Assembly (NCBI RefSeq): GCF_947499265.1
Contig: NZ_CANMNK010000004.1
Location: forward strand, 434,001 to 498,000
DNA: 64,000 bases
From: an uncultured Roseobacter sp.
Lineage (GTDB): Bacteria > Pseudomonadota > Alphaproteobacteria > Rhodobacterales > Rhodobacteraceae
Reading direction: 5' to 3'
This document shows, piece after piece, positions 53,645 to 62,816 of the stretch. The translations under genes and the position numbers were made by a program. Every line of letters begins with the position of its first letter. Position 1 is the first letter of the stretch. The notes beneath the pieces were generated by a model. The model searched no databases, was not told the DNA's origin, and saw only the letters and a list, made by a program, of their open reading frames with translations.

Positions 53645-54212
53645 ACCGATCACCGCACTTGCCGGCGCCGCGTCTGAGACCGGCATCGCCCGGATTATGG
53701 AGCTTTCCCTGCAGGGGATGATAACGCTGCGCGGCGATCTGGCGTCTTCGGCGGTCCAGAAAGCGGCCACGGGCGCGGCGGAGGTAGAGATGCCCGGCAC
53801 CAATCAGGCCAATTGCGTTGAGGATCGCGGGATCTGCTGGATGAGCCCGGATGAGTTGTTGATCTTATGCCCGTACGACATGGTGGCGGCGAACATCGAC
53901 AAGATGACCGAGACGCTGGGCAATGCCCACGCTTTGGCGGTCAACGTGTCGGATGCGCGCGCGGCGTTCCGGATCACCGGTACGCAGGCGCGCGAGGTCC
54001 TTGCGAAACTCTGCCCCGTGGATCTGTCGCTTGAAAACTTCGCGCCGGGCATGTTTCGACGCACCCGGATGGCACAGGTGCCCGCCGCGTTCTGGATGAC
54101 GGATGCGGAGAGTTTCCAACTCGTTTGTTTCCGCTCACAGGCGCGTTATGTCTTTGATCTTCTTAGTATTGCCGCCCAGCCCGGGTCAGGCGTTAACGCT
54201 TATTTAACCTAA
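53637..54212 (+). CDS. soxG: Sarcosine oxidase gamma subunit
   Basis: A 191-residue subunit, distantly GcvT-like: ISLRGDLASS-type MITLRGDL near 25, WMSPDELLILCPYD near 65-78, and HALAVNVSDARAAFRITGTQAREVLAKLCPVDL near 99-131. The 8-bp overlap with soxA indicates translational coupling. It closes the sox set soxB/soxDAG. Confidence 0.92.
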   Translation: MSEPITALAGAASETGIARIMELSLQGMITLRGDLASSAVQKAATGAAEVEMPGTNQANCVEDRGICWMSPDELLILCPYDMVAANIDKMTETLGNAHALAVNVSDARAAFRITGTQAREVLAKLCPVDLSLENFAPGMFRRTRMAQVPAAFWMTDAESFQLVCFRSQARYVFDLLSIAAQPGSGVNAYLT

Positions 54213-54355
54213 CTGTTGACGCCACTTGGCGTCAATGTCATTCTGTCTACAGATTTAATCCGGTGCGCGGATTGTGGCGACGGTTCTGTTGGCGAGCTCT
54301 GCAGTGTGATGCAGCAACGGATGCCGCGGACGCGCCCTTTTCAAAGGACGTGTTC

Positions 54356-54766
54356 GTGTTTCGGTCTCTGTTGTTTTATCTCATCTTGTTTACCCCTTTG
54401 CCTGCCGCTGCGGCGCAGGGCGTGCTTTACGACTGCACTATGACGCAGCTTTCGCGGGGCGGCGGCTGGATTTCCGAAAAAATCGGCATTGCACTGCACG
54501 AGAACGGGCGGGTCACAGTAAGTGATCGCATCATTCTGCGATCTAGCTCGGTGCCGATTGATGCAGATCGTGTGCGCAAGACCGACCGGAAGCTGGTCGT
54601 GAACTGGGTGCTGCGTGACTTCAAGAACAGCGACAGCCAAACGACCTCGCGGTTCAATTTCGATGCCACCATCCGTAAGGATGGCAAAATCACCGTCTAC
54701 GCGCGCCCGTCCGGTTATCGCAATCGTTTTTCTGGCACTGGCACCTGCACCACACGCAAGCCTTAG
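54356..54766 (+). CDS. Small secreted two-cysteine protein, paralogue 1
   Basis: A 136-residue protein starting at GTG 54356 (AAAGGA eight bases upstream). Signal peptide 1-20 ending PAAAAQ, then a mature domain of about 115 residues. It has GVLYDC just after the cleavage site and ends GYRNRF then SGTGTCT, so the two Cys probably form a disulfide between the first and last strands. FDATIRKDGKITVYARPSGY is nearly the same in paralogue 4. First of four tandem relatives; I know of no described function. Confidence 0.7.
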   Translation: MFRSLLFYLILFTPLPAAAAQGVLYDCTMTQLSRGGGWISEKIGIALHENGRVTVSDRIILRSSSVPIDADRVRKTDRKLVVNWVLRDFKNSDSQTTSRFNFDATIRKDGKITVYARPSGYRNRFSGTGTCTTRKP

Positions 54767-55043
54767 ACGCCCGCGCCCAGAGCAGATGATGGTCAATTCT
54801 TTGCCATATCGCCGTTGGACCGTACGGGCACCCGGGTACCAGGGCGTGCTTGCGGACAGCGTTAACCAAGATTTCGTGCTGCGATGGACCATCCCGTGCG
54901 GCACCGATCAGTTCCGCGCCATAACAGTGGGTCGGCTTGTGAGCATGGCTTGGAGGCCTTCCCAATCCCTGCGCAAAGGTTTAACTCACGCTGAAATGGC
55001 CGTGCGACCTTTGTGTTATTTTAATGATTAAGGATCGAGAAGA

Positions 55044-55454
55044 ATGAAGAATTTTTGGATGGGCCCCCTGGCTGCAATGTTATGTGCCGTGGCTGGCGCG
55101 GTCCCGGCGGCGGAAACAATCTACGGCTGTGAAGCGACGTATGTGTCCAAGCAGGGTTTCGTTGGACCGGAGATCTATTTCTTCCTGGATGAAGAAAAGG
55201 GTACTGTGCGCGTTCTGGATGGTGTTGTGCAATCCGTCACAGACGGGCCCATGGCGGGCAAGCTGACCAAGCGATCAAATAGCATCTACCGGGTCAACTG
55301 GACGGTCGCCAACATCAAGGGTCGCACAACCGAGCTGACCGTGAACTACACGGGCAATCTATATCTCGAGAAAAACAAATATACCATATCCGCGGTTGTC
55401 AGAGGTTACGACAACAAGGTGCGGGGAGAAGGCCGCTGCAAGATCCTCAAATGA
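55044..55454 (+). CDS. Small secreted two-cysteine protein, paralogue 2
   Basis: A 136-residue protein with a signal peptide (about 1-23). The mature part begins ETIYGCEAT and ends RGYDNKVRGEGRCKIL, matching the N- and C-terminal Cys motifs of the neighbours; the middle has diverged most (a YRVNWTVANIK segment corresponds to the W-containing strand of the others). GAGAAG precedes the ATG. Its stop overlaps the start of paralogue 3 (ATGA), so those two are coupled. It is the only copy with YGC instead of YDC. Confidence 0.7.
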   Translation: MKNFWMGPLAAMLCAVAGAVPAAETIYGCEATYVSKQGFVGPEIYFFLDEEKGTVRVLDGVVQSVTDGPMAGKLTKRSNSIYRVNWTVANIKGRTTELTVNYTGNLYLEKNKYTISAVVRGYDNKVRGEGRCKILK

Positions 55455-55912
55455 GCCTCTCTTCTTCTAAAAAACGCTTGCCGTCGAAGATCCGGGTGGG
55501 CGGATGCATTGCATTTGTACTCATGGTGTCGGGCAGCACGGCCGCGGGCGATCAATCCCGCGGCGTGTTTTACGACTGCAATATGCGCGTCACCAAGAGC
55601 AACGATTTCTGGGTATCCAACAAGATCGGCATCGTGGTTTTGAACAACGGCAAGGTCGTTGTGTCGGATGGTGTCATCCTGGGCTATGGCCTGAGCACGG
55701 TGACGGCAGAGGTTGTGAGCAGCACGGACAACGAATTGCGGCTCAAGTGGCAGGTAGAAGGCGGATTGCGTGAGAAAAACTATATACTGCCCGATGCGCA
55801 GTATACCGCCCGGATCAAAAGACCGTCCAACCAGATCACTGTCCGGGGCAAACTGCCCGGATACCGCAAGAATTTCTCAGGCAAGGGGCAGTGCACGCTG
55901 CGCCAAGAATAG
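55451..55912 (+). CDS. Small secreted two-cysteine protein, paralogue 3
   Basis: A 153-residue protein whose signal peptide has a longer basic N-terminus (helix about 17-31). The mature part shows GVFYDCNM at the front and GYRKNFSGKGQCTL at the end, plus IGIVVLNNGKVVVSDGVILG matching IGIALHENGRVTVSDRIIL in paralogue 1. Overlaps paralogue 2 by 4 bp. Function unknown. Confidence 0.7.
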   Translation: MSLSSSKKRLPSKIRVGGCIAFVLMVSGSTAAGDQSRGVFYDCNMRVTKSNDFWVSNKIGIVVLNNGKVVVSDGVILGYGLSTVTAEVVSSTDNELRLKWQVEGGLREKNYILPDAQYTARIKRPSNQITVRGKLPGYRKNFSGKGQCTLRQE

Positions 55913-55941
55913 CCTTTTTCAAACAAACCCAAGAGAGTTTT

Positions 55942-56349
55942 ATGCTTATCCGAACCCTATCTGCCTTTTTCCTTATCATTCTGGGCTCCTCAGCTTTGGC
56001 TCAGGGAACACTATACGATTGCGAAATGGAACAAACGCGAAAAGGAGGCGGCTATATACCTGAAAGGATAGAATTTTCCATTCAATCAGGCGGCGTGACG
56101 ATCAAGGTTTTACGTGGGCGGGCACCTATCATTTTCGGTGCCGCCAAGGTTACACGCTACAATGCGCGTAAAACCGTCATATTTTGGACGGGACATGGGC
56201 TTGGGGTTTCGAGTAACAACGTGAGTTTGCCGCGTTTCAAATTCAATGCGACAATCCGAAAGGGTGGCAAGATCACCGTTCATGCAAGCCCATCCGGGTA
56301 TAGCAACAGGTTTTTCGAGACAGGAACTTGCACGATACGCATCCTATGA
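55942..56349 (+). CDS. Small secreted two-cysteine protein, paralogue 4
   Basis: A 135-residue protein. Signal peptide 1-20 (ends SSALAQ), then GTLYDCEM, RKGGGYIPERIEFSI, FNATIRKGGKITVHASPSGY, and NRFFETGTCT at the end. It is closest to paralogue 1 over the last 40 residues. The DNA here is more AT-rich than in the flanking genes. Thirty base pairs separate it from paralogue 3, so all of copies 2-4 may be one transcript. Confidence 0.7.
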   Translation: MLIRTLSAFFLIILGSSALAQGTLYDCEMEQTRKGGGYIPERIEFSIQSGGVTIKVLRGRAPIIFGAAKVTRYNARKTVIFWTGHGLGVSSNNVSLPRFKFNATIRKGGKITVHASPSGYSNRFFETGTCTIRIL

Positions 56350-56503
56350 TCGCGCGAAACGTCGATCACGGGGAACCCGCATGTCAAAGCTAAAGTGCTA
56401 AATCGGCATTTCTGGTACTTTTTAGGCTCGTTAACACTTGAACTCGGGGGCGGGTGCGCTTCATGTGCAGTGTACCCAACCGAAATGACAAAGGGGGCCC
56501 CAA

Positions 56504-57103
56504 ATGGCTTTTTCACTTCCTGATCTTCCTTATGCCCATGACGCGCTTGCTGGCAAAGGCATGTCAGCGGAGACGCTGGAGTATCATCACGATTTGCACC
56601 ACAACGCCTATGTGACCAACGGCAACAAGGCCATCGAAGGCACCGAGTGGGAGGGCAAATCCCTCGAAGAGATCATCAAGGGCACCTATGACAGCTCGGC
56701 CGTGGCGCAGAACGGCATCTTCAACAACATCAGCCAGCTGTGGAACCACAACCAGTTCTGGGAGATGATGGGCCCGGACGATAGCGCCATGCCGGGGGAG
56801 TTGGAAAAGGCGATCACCGAAAGCTTTGGCTCGGTCGACACGTTCAAGGATGACTTCAAGGCCGCGGGCGCGGGCCAGTTCGGCTCGGGCTGGGCGTGGC
56901 TGGTCAAGGATACCGATGGCAGCCTCAAGGTCACCAAGACCGAAAATGGCGTGAATCCGGTGTGCTTCGGTCAGACGGCTCTGCTGGGCTGTGACGTGTG
57001 GGAGCACTCCTACTACATCGATTTCCGCAACAAACGTCCGGACTACCTGGCAAACTTCCTCGACAATCTGGTCAATTGGGAAAACGTCGCCTCGCGCCTC
57101 TGA
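56504..57103 (+). CDS. sodB: Superoxide dismutase (Fe type)
   Basis: A 199-residue Fe/Mn-family SOD. The metal ligands are His28, His82 (QLWNHNQFW), Asp164 and His168 (CDVWEHSYY). Gln78, ahead of the second His, points to the Fe form. It detoxifies superoxide in the cytoplasm. Start ATG 56504 is followed at the 3' end by a clear terminator. The 154-bp spacer upstream should hold its promoter. Confidence 0.95.
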   Translation: MAFSLPDLPYAHDALAGKGMSAETLEYHHDLHHNAYVTNGNKAIEGTEWEGKSLEEIIKGTYDSSAVAQNGIFNNISQLWNHNQFWEMMGPDDSAMPGELEKAITESFGSVDTFKDDFKAAGAGQFGSGWAWLVKDTDGSLKVTKTENGVNPVCFGQTALLGCDVWEHSYYIDFRNKRPDYLANFLDNLVNWENVASRL

Positions 57104-57126
57104 GGCTCCGCTTTTCTGCGCATTCG

Positions 57127-57157
57127 AAAGGCCTCGCCACTTGGCGGGGCCTTTTTG
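57127..57157 (+). terminator. Terminator of sodB
   Basis: AAAGGCCTCGCC / GGCGGGGCCTTT-type stem with one mismatch, followed by TTTT. Confidence 0.8.
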
Positions 57158-57209
57158 CTTGTTGGCGGGTCGTTTTGGCTTCACAACCCTGAGCGAGAGG
57201 GGTTCGGCG

Positions 57210-58130
57210 ATGATGAACGAACGGGCAAAGGGTGTGGCGGCAATGATCGGTGCCTGCAGCATCTGGGGCCTGTCCCCGATCTATTACAAGCTGCTGTCCC
57301 ATGTGCCCGCCCTCGAAGTCCTGTCGCATCGCATGATCTGGTCGCTGGTCATTTTCGCGATGGTGTTGGCCCTGCAGGGGCGCTTGCGCGAAATCGCCCG
57401 CTCCATGAACACCATGCGTTCTTTCGGGTTGGTTGTGGTCGCCGCTTTGATGATCGCGGCCAATTGGACCCTGTTCATCTGGTCCGTGCAGACCGGGCAA
57501 ACCACCCAGACCTCGCTGGGCTATTATATCTACCCGCTGGTGGCCGTGGTGATTGGCCGTCTGATCTTTGGGGAGCAGTTGACGGCGCTGCAGTGGCTGG
57601 CCGTTGCCATGGCAACGGTTGCGGTGGCGCTGCTGACCTTCGGGCCCGGGGTTGCGCCGTGGATTGCGCTGACGCTGGCGGCGACCTTCGGCGTCTATGG
57701 CCTGATCAAAAAGCAGCTCAACGTGGGCCCGGTGGTTTCCGTGACGGGGGAAGTGCTGCTCTTGACCCCGTTTGCTGTCGTCATTCTGTTGCAAACCTAT
57801 CACAACGGTGGCGCGGTTTTTGGGGGTGATTTGCAAACAATGGTGTTGCTGGTCTTTGCCGGGCCGATCACCGCGCTGCCGCTGATCCTGTTCAGCTATG
57901 CCGCGCGCAGGCTTGCCATGACATCGTTGGGCTTGCTGCAATACATCAACCCGACCCTGCAATTTGCCTGCGCGGTCTTTGTGTTTTCAGAGCCGTTCGG
58001 GCTTTGGCATCTCATTGCCTTTTCGCTGATCTGGAGCGCTCTGGCGCTTTATTCCGCCGCGTCCTTGCGGTTGGAAAGCACGCGGCGCAAGGCCGCGCGC
58101 GCCGCCGAGGCATCGGGGACCACCGTATAG
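57210..58130 (+). CDS. rarD: EamA-family permease RarD
   Basis: A 306-residue inner-membrane transporter of the drug/metabolite superfamily with ten helices. ACSIWGLSPIYYKLLSHVPALEVLSHR at the start and LGYYIYPLVAVVIGRLIFGE near 103-122 mark the RarD group. The substrate is unknown. ATG 57210 and ATG 57213 are both possible starts. Its last 82 bp overlap the 3' end of the LOG-family gene on the other strand. Confidence 0.88.
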   Translation: MMNERAKGVAAMIGACSIWGLSPIYYKLLSHVPALEVLSHRMIWSLVIFAMVLALQGRLREIARSMNTMRSFGLVVVAALMIAANWTLFIWSVQTGQTTQTSLGYYIYPLVAVVIGRLIFGEQLTALQWLAVAMATVAVALLTFGPGVAPWIALTLAATFGVYGLIKKQLNVGPVVSVTGEVLLLTPFAVVILLQTYHNGGAVFGGDLQTMVLLVFAGPITALPLILFSYAARRLAMTSLGLLQYINPTLQFACAVFVFSEPFGLWHLIAFSLIWSALALYSAASLRLESTRRKAARAAEASGTTV

Positions 58131-58621
58131 TATTTGTGCAGGCTCTCATCGGCAAATCCCTGGCGCGTGACATGCAGCAGCAGCGCGATCAGCGGATCCC
58201 AGTAGCCATTTGTATTCACGAGCAAAACGGGTTTTTCATGCAGACCCAGCTGGCGCCAGGTCAGGACCTCAAAGAGCTCGTCCAGCGATCCCGCGCCCCC
58301 GGCCAGGACCACCACGGCATCGCAGTTCATGAACATGACCTTTTTACGTTCATGCATCGTTTCTGTGATCACGTATGACGTCAGATCCGTCTTGCCGACT
58401 TCCCAGTCGACCAGATGCTTTGGAATGACCCCAAAGGTTTCTGCTCCGGCCTGTTGTGCCGAGCGTGCCACCGCCCCCATCAAGCCCACGTCGCCCGCGC
58501 CGTAAACCAGCCGCCAGCCTTCCAGGGCAAGGGCCTGACCCATATCTTCTGCGTCCTTGAGATACGCAGGGTCCACCCCGGGGCGGGAGCCACAATAAAC
58601 GCAGACGGATTTCGGTCTCAT
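58049..58621 (-). CDS. LOG-family (TIGR00730) nucleotide phosphoribohydrolase
   Basis: A 190-residue Rossmann-fold protein of the Lonely-Guy family: VYCGSRPGVDP near the start, GAGDVGLMGAVA near 41-52, the active-site GGAGSLDELFEVLTWRQLG near 106-124 (the PGGxGTxxE motif written as AGGAGSLDE), and the family's MHERKKVMF near 88. Such enzymes release cytokinin-like bases from riboside monophosphates or cleave nucleotides. It overlaps rarD by 82 bp in opposite sense. Confidence 0.88.
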   Translation of the reverse strand: MRPKSVCVYCGSRPGVDPAYLKDAEDMGQALALEGWRLVYGAGDVGLMGAVARSAQQAGAETFGVIPKHLVDWEVGKTDLTSYVITETMHERKKVMFMNCDAVVVLAGGAGSLDELFEVLTWRQLGLHEKPVLLVNTNGYWDPLIALLLHVTRQGFADESLHKYYTVVPDASAARAALRRVLSNRKDAAE

Positions 58622-58755
58622 ATGGTCATCCCTTGCAGGTGTATTTAAAGGAAATGTGACGGTCGGGGTTTTGACCGGTGATAGAGCAGTTGCTATGTAG
58701 GCTCAACGCCTGTCGCTCTGCTCGCGATAGGCGTCCTAACAGAAAGACGGGATTT

Positions 58756-60246
58756 ATGCGCGAAGACGAGGCTGTCACCAAATCAGGTGGCACGGGATTG
58801 ATGATGGCTGGCATTGTGATCGCAGGTGTGATCGCAGCTGGTTTTCTCATCGGTTTTCGCAGTGATACCGGCCCCAGCGAGGAAGATCTGGCGGCGGTCG
58901 TGGCACCGGGCGCTTCGGTGCCTGCCACCCCTGAGGCCGAAACAGCGCCCACCTCCGCTGAGGACGCCCCAGCCGGTGACAGCGTAGAAGGCGCGGCCGT
59001 GGGACAGGCGGAAACGCCGGAGGTGTCCACCGAAAGCGCCGCCAGCGCGCAAGCGCCCAGCATCGACGAGGTGCGTCTGGAGGATGACGGGCTGACGGTC
59101 ATTGCAGGCAACGCGGCCCCCGGGGCTACGGTTTCTGTATTGGTGGATGGCGTCGAGGTTGCCACCACCGTGGCGGATGGCCGGGGTGATTTCGCCGCTG
59201 TCGCCGTGGTGGAGCCAAGTGATGCCGCACGGGTATTAACGCTCAAAGCGGAGAGCGAAGAGGCGACCATCGCCTCGGTCGAGGACGTCATTCTGGCGCC
59301 TGTCGCGAAACCAGCGGAGACAGCGCAAGCCTCTGCGGCTCCAACAGGTGACGCAGGATCAACGGAGGCGGAAGCGATCCCACCGACATCCGCGGAAATC
59401 GCTTCGGGCGCTGAGGCCGCGCCGCAATCGGATACGGCGGATGTGGTCGCACGCGCAGACCCTCCATCAGAAGCAACCCCGGCGGATCAGCCCGCGCCGC
59501 AAGGATTAGCGTCGGGGCCCCCAGAGACGGATGCCCTGGCGGTGCAAGAACCAAACGACGATGTCGCAACCCTGGTCACACCAGAAGACACGGTGGTTGA
59601 GCCAAGTGTGGATGATGCCCCTGCATCACCGCCGGAGACCACCTCCGAGACGCCCGCCACACCTGAAGCGACAGCGCAGGCTGAACCGACAACCGACCCA
59701 GAAACAACCACACAATCCGTGACCGTTCTGAAATCCACCGCGGAAGGCGTGGAATTGCTGCAGCCGGATACCCGCCCCGCGCCGAATGTGGCGATCGATA
59801 CCATCGGATACTCCGATACCGGTGATGTGCAATTGGCCGGGCGTGCCGTTCCGGGCACATTCGAGGTGCGGGTGTACCTCAACAACCGATTTGTTGCCTC
59901 GATACCGGTGGATGCGGATGGCAGCTGGCGCGGGACAATCGCCGATGTGGCCGCAGGCGTGTACAGCTTGCGCGTTGATGAAATGAACACCGCAAGCGTT
60001 GTGACCAGTCGGATCGAGACGCCCTTTAAACGCGAAGCGCCGGCGGTGCTGGCCGAGGCCACCGAAGGCCAGGATGGCCCGGTCACCGCTGTCACCGTCC
60101 AGACCGGCGATACGCTCTGGGCGATTGCGCGGGATCGTTATGGCGAAGGCTTGCTCTATGTGCGCGTCTTTGAAGCAAACATCGCGGCCATTCGCGATCC
60201 GGACCTGATTTATCCGGGACAGGTGTTCGACCTCCCTGTGGAATAG
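58756..60246 (+). CDS. Membrane-anchored LysM protein with long Ala/Pro linker
   Basis: A 496-residue protein. A single helix at about 17-35 (MMAGIVIAGVIAAGFLIGF) anchors it, a long acidic Ala/Pro/Glu/Thr-rich stretch (40-350) reaches through the periplasm, a beta-sandwich-like repeat (about 85-140 and 360-430, GNAAPGATVSVLVDG and AGRAVPGTFEVRVYLN) precedes a C-terminal LysM (445-495, VQTGDTLWAIARDRYGEGLLY). LysM binds peptidoglycan. Probably a cell-envelope anchor. ATG 58756. Confidence 0.82.
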   Translation: MREDEAVTKSGGTGLMMAGIVIAGVIAAGFLIGFRSDTGPSEEDLAAVVAPGASVPATPEAETAPTSAEDAPAGDSVEGAAVGQAETPEVSTESAASAQAPSIDEVRLEDDGLTVIAGNAAPGATVSVLVDGVEVATTVADGRGDFAAVAVVEPSDAARVLTLKAESEEATIASVEDVILAPVAKPAETAQASAAPTGDAGSTEAEAIPPTSAEIASGAEAAPQSDTADVVARADPPSEATPADQPAPQGLASGPPETDALAVQEPNDDVATLVTPEDTVVEPSVDDAPASPPETTSETPATPEATAQAEPTTDPETTTQSVTVLKSTAEGVELLQPDTRPAPNVAIDTIGYSDTGDVQLAGRAVPGTFEVRVYLNNRFVASIPVDADGSWRGTIADVAAGVYSLRVDEMNTASVVTSRIETPFKREAPAVLAEATEGQDGPVTAVTVQTGDTLWAIARDRYGEGLLYVRVFEANIAAIRDPDLIYPGQVFDLPVE

Positions 60247-60376
60247 GTTTTTGGGCCCAAGGGCTGGTCCTTTCAGATCGCGCAACGGGCTGATCCACAG
60301 CAATTTATCCGCCCCAAGACTGGCAAAGGGCCGGGGAGTGAATTAGGTAGCACTCTGAACGCAAGCAGGACCTTTC

Positions 60377-62218
60377 ATGCCAGCCGATACCACTGCTCCC
60401 ACCGGCGCTGACGCGGCGCAGGGCTCAAAACAGACCGAAATCAAAGAGCGCCAATCAGGTTTGCGCACCATTCGCAAGGTCGCGCCCTATCTTTGGCCCG
60501 CGGATCCGGCGTGGGTGCGGCACAAGGTGATCGGGGCCATGGCGCTGCTGATTTTCTCAAAGATGATCTCCGTTGCCACACCGTTTTTCTACAAAGGGGC
60601 GGTGGATGCGCTGGCCGAGGAAGGCGTGCCGATGCTGGCGCTCGGCGCCATTGGGCTGACGGTTGCCTATGGCGTGGCGCGCCTGATGACGGTTGGGTTT
60701 CAACAGCTACGCGATGCGGTTTTTGCACGTGTCGGCCAACGCGCGCTGCGCATGCTGGCGCTGGAGACCTTTGAGCATATTCACCGGCTGTCGATGCGCT
60801 ATCACATCACACGCAAGACCGGCGGGTTGAGCCGGATCATCGAGCGGGGCGTTAAAGGCGTCGATTTCCTGCTGCGGTTTTTGCTGTTTTCCATCGGGCC
60901 GTTGATGCTGGAACTGGTGATGGTCGGCATCATCCTCGCGGTGGTTTTCGATTTTTACTATCTGCTGGTCGTCGCGGGCACCATTGCTCTCTATGTCTGG
61001 TTCACTTTTGCCGTGACCGAATGGCGGGTGAAGCTGCGACGGGAAATGAACGATCAGGACACGGATGCGAACCAGAAGGCCATCGACAGCCTGCTGAACT
61101 ATGAAACCGTCAAGTATTTCGGCGCGGAAAGCCGCGAGGCACGGCGCTATGACGCCGCGATGGAAGGCTATGAGGCGGCGGCGATCAAGACCAGCTATAG
61201 CCTGGCGTTTCTCAATTTCGGGCAATCCCTGCTGATCACGGCAGGCCTGATCGGGGTGATGATCATGGCCGCCATCGGGGTCCAGAACGGAACGCTGACC
61301 GTCGGCGATTTCGTCATGGTCAACGCCTATATGGTGCAGATCACCGTGCCGTTGAATTTCCTTGGGACCGTCTACCGCGAAATCCGTCAGGCGCTGGTGG
61401 ATATGGGCGAGATGTTCGATCTGCTGGAGCAGCCCGCCGAAGTTGTCGACAAGCCGGACGCCAAGACCCTGAACGTTACCGGCGGACGTGTGGAGCTGGA
61501 TCAGGTGCGCTTTGGCTATGACGCGGAACGCGCCATTCTGAAGGGCGTATCCATCGCGGCGGAACCAGGTGAGATGGTGGCCATTGTCGGCTCCACCGGG
61601 TCAGGCAAATCGACGATCGGGCGCCTGCTGTTCCGGTTTTATGATGTGGGCGACGGGGCGCTGCGGATTGATGGCCAGGACGTGCGCGACGTGACGCAAG
61701 ACAGCCTGCATGCCGCCATCGGTGTGGTGCCACAGGACACGGTGCTCTTTAACGACACCATTCGCTACAACATTGCCTATGGTCGGGATGGTGCAACCCA
61801 GGAAGAGATCGAAGCCGCCGCCCAGGCCGCGCAGATCCATGATTTCATCGTGCAACTGCCGGACGGCTATGACACCGCCGTGGGTGAGCGTGGGTTGAAG
61901 CTTTCAGGGGGTGAAAAGCAGCGCGTGGGCATCGCCCGTACGTTGTTGAAAGACCCACCGATCCTGCTGCTGGACGAGGCGACATCCGCGCTGGATTCCG
62001 AGACCGAACAGGAAATCAAAGAAGCCTTGATGCAGGCAGGGCGCGGGCGCACCGTGCTGACCATCGCCCACCGTCTGTCGACCATTGCAGAAGCCGACAG
62101 GATCATTGTGCTGGAACAGGGTGAAGTTGTCGAACAGGGGACGCATGAAGATCTGCTGGCGCAAGAGGGCCGCTATGCGCAGCTCTGGCATCGCCAGCAA
62201 TCGGACGAAGCGGCTTAG
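60377..62218 (+). CDS. Atm1-type ABC exporter
   Basis: A 613-residue half transporter with fused membrane and ATPase domains. The N-terminal KVAPYLWPADPAWVRHKVIGAMALL and six helices match the Atm1/HMT family, whose bacterial members export glutathione-linked metals or sulfur compounds. ATPase motifs: GSTGSGKST (Walker A), LSGGEKQRVGIARTLL (signature), PILLLDEATSALD (Walker B), and HRLST. It forms a homodimer. The next gene is a DUF302 protein on the opposite strand. Confidence 0.9.
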   Translation: MPADTTAPTGADAAQGSKQTEIKERQSGLRTIRKVAPYLWPADPAWVRHKVIGAMALLIFSKMISVATPFFYKGAVDALAEEGVPMLALGAIGLTVAYGVARLMTVGFQQLRDAVFARVGQRALRMLALETFEHIHRLSMRYHITRKTGGLSRIIERGVKGVDFLLRFLLFSIGPLMLELVMVGIILAVVFDFYYLLVVAGTIALYVWFTFAVTEWRVKLRREMNDQDTDANQKAIDSLLNYETVKYFGAESREARRYDAAMEGYEAAAIKTSYSLAFLNFGQSLLITAGLIGVMIMAAIGVQNGTLTVGDFVMVNAYMVQITVPLNFLGTVYREIRQALVDMGEMFDLLEQPAEVVDKPDAKTLNVTGGRVELDQVRFGYDAERAILKGVSIAAEPGEMVAIVGSTGSGKSTIGRLLFRFYDVGDGALRIDGQDVRDVTQDSLHAAIGVVPQDTVLFNDTIRYNIAYGRDGATQEEIEAAAQAAQIHDFIVQLPDGYDTAVGERGLKLSGGEKQRVGIARTLLKDPPILLLDEATSALDSETEQEIKEALMQAGRGRTVLTIAHRLSTIAEADRIIVLEQGEVVEQGTHEDLLAQEGRYAQLWHRQQSDEAA

Positions 62219-62278
62219 CCTTTGAAATCTGAAGCCGCGCTCGCGGATCGTCCGCCGCGCGGCCTCAGGGATGGATGA

Positions 62279-62737
62279 TTATTCAGCCGCGGTGGCTTTG
62301 GACGTCAGCTTGTTGAGCGCGCCTGTCATGGTCTGCAGGAAGGGCGCCTCGGCATCAATGCCATGCGCTTCGGCCATGGCAGCAGGGGCGTGATAGACCA
62401 CCACCGTTTCACCCGCTTCGTTTTCATAGGCCAGCACTCTGAGCGGCAGGTCCAGACCGGAGGTCTGTGCGGCCTGCATGGCCGGGGTTCCGATCTTGGG
62501 GTTGCCGAAAATCAAGAGCTGCGTGGGGCGCAATTCGGCGTCGACCTTGGCAGCACCTGCGGCATGATCCACACGTGCGAACACCATGGCACCGGCCCCT
62601 TCGACGGCTTGTTCCAACCGGTCAATGGTGTCGGATACCGAATGGGGGCTAGTGATCTTGATCATGTCGTCTGCCAGTGCTGATGTGGTGAAAAGGGCCG
62701 TGCCGAGGGCAAGGCTGAGAGTTAGGGACCGTATCAT
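62279..62737 (-). CDS. Secreted DUF302 protein
   Basis: A 152-residue protein with a signal peptide (1-22, ending SALA) and one DUF302 domain: SVSDTIDRLEQAVEGAGAMVFARVDHAAGAA, LRPTQLLIFGNPKIGTPAMQ, and LPLRVLAYENEAGETVVVYH. The family is beta-rich, periplasmic and of unknown function, often near oxidative or metal-stress genes. It is convergent with the Atm1 exporter and faces the RND gene from the same strand. Confidence 0.85.
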   Translation of the reverse strand: MIRSLTLSLALGTALFTTSALADDMIKITSPHSVSDTIDRLEQAVEGAGAMVFARVDHAAGAAKVDAELRPTQLLIFGNPKIGTPAMQAAQTSGLDLPLRVLAYENEAGETVVVYHAPAAMAEAHGIDAEAPFLQTMTGALNKLTSKATAAE

Positions 62738-62816
62738 GGTGCGCTCCTGCTGCGATTAATGCGACGACCCTAGCAAACTGGTTTCGGGAGTCCCATCACA
62801 AGCCTGTGTCCGCATG

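Noticed and set aside
54767-55043. A fifth, decayed copy of the small secreted protein between paralogues 1 and 2
   Set aside because: Six-frame reading of the 277-bp gap shows no YDC or terminal Cys motif and no signal peptide; only a likely promoter for paralogue 2.
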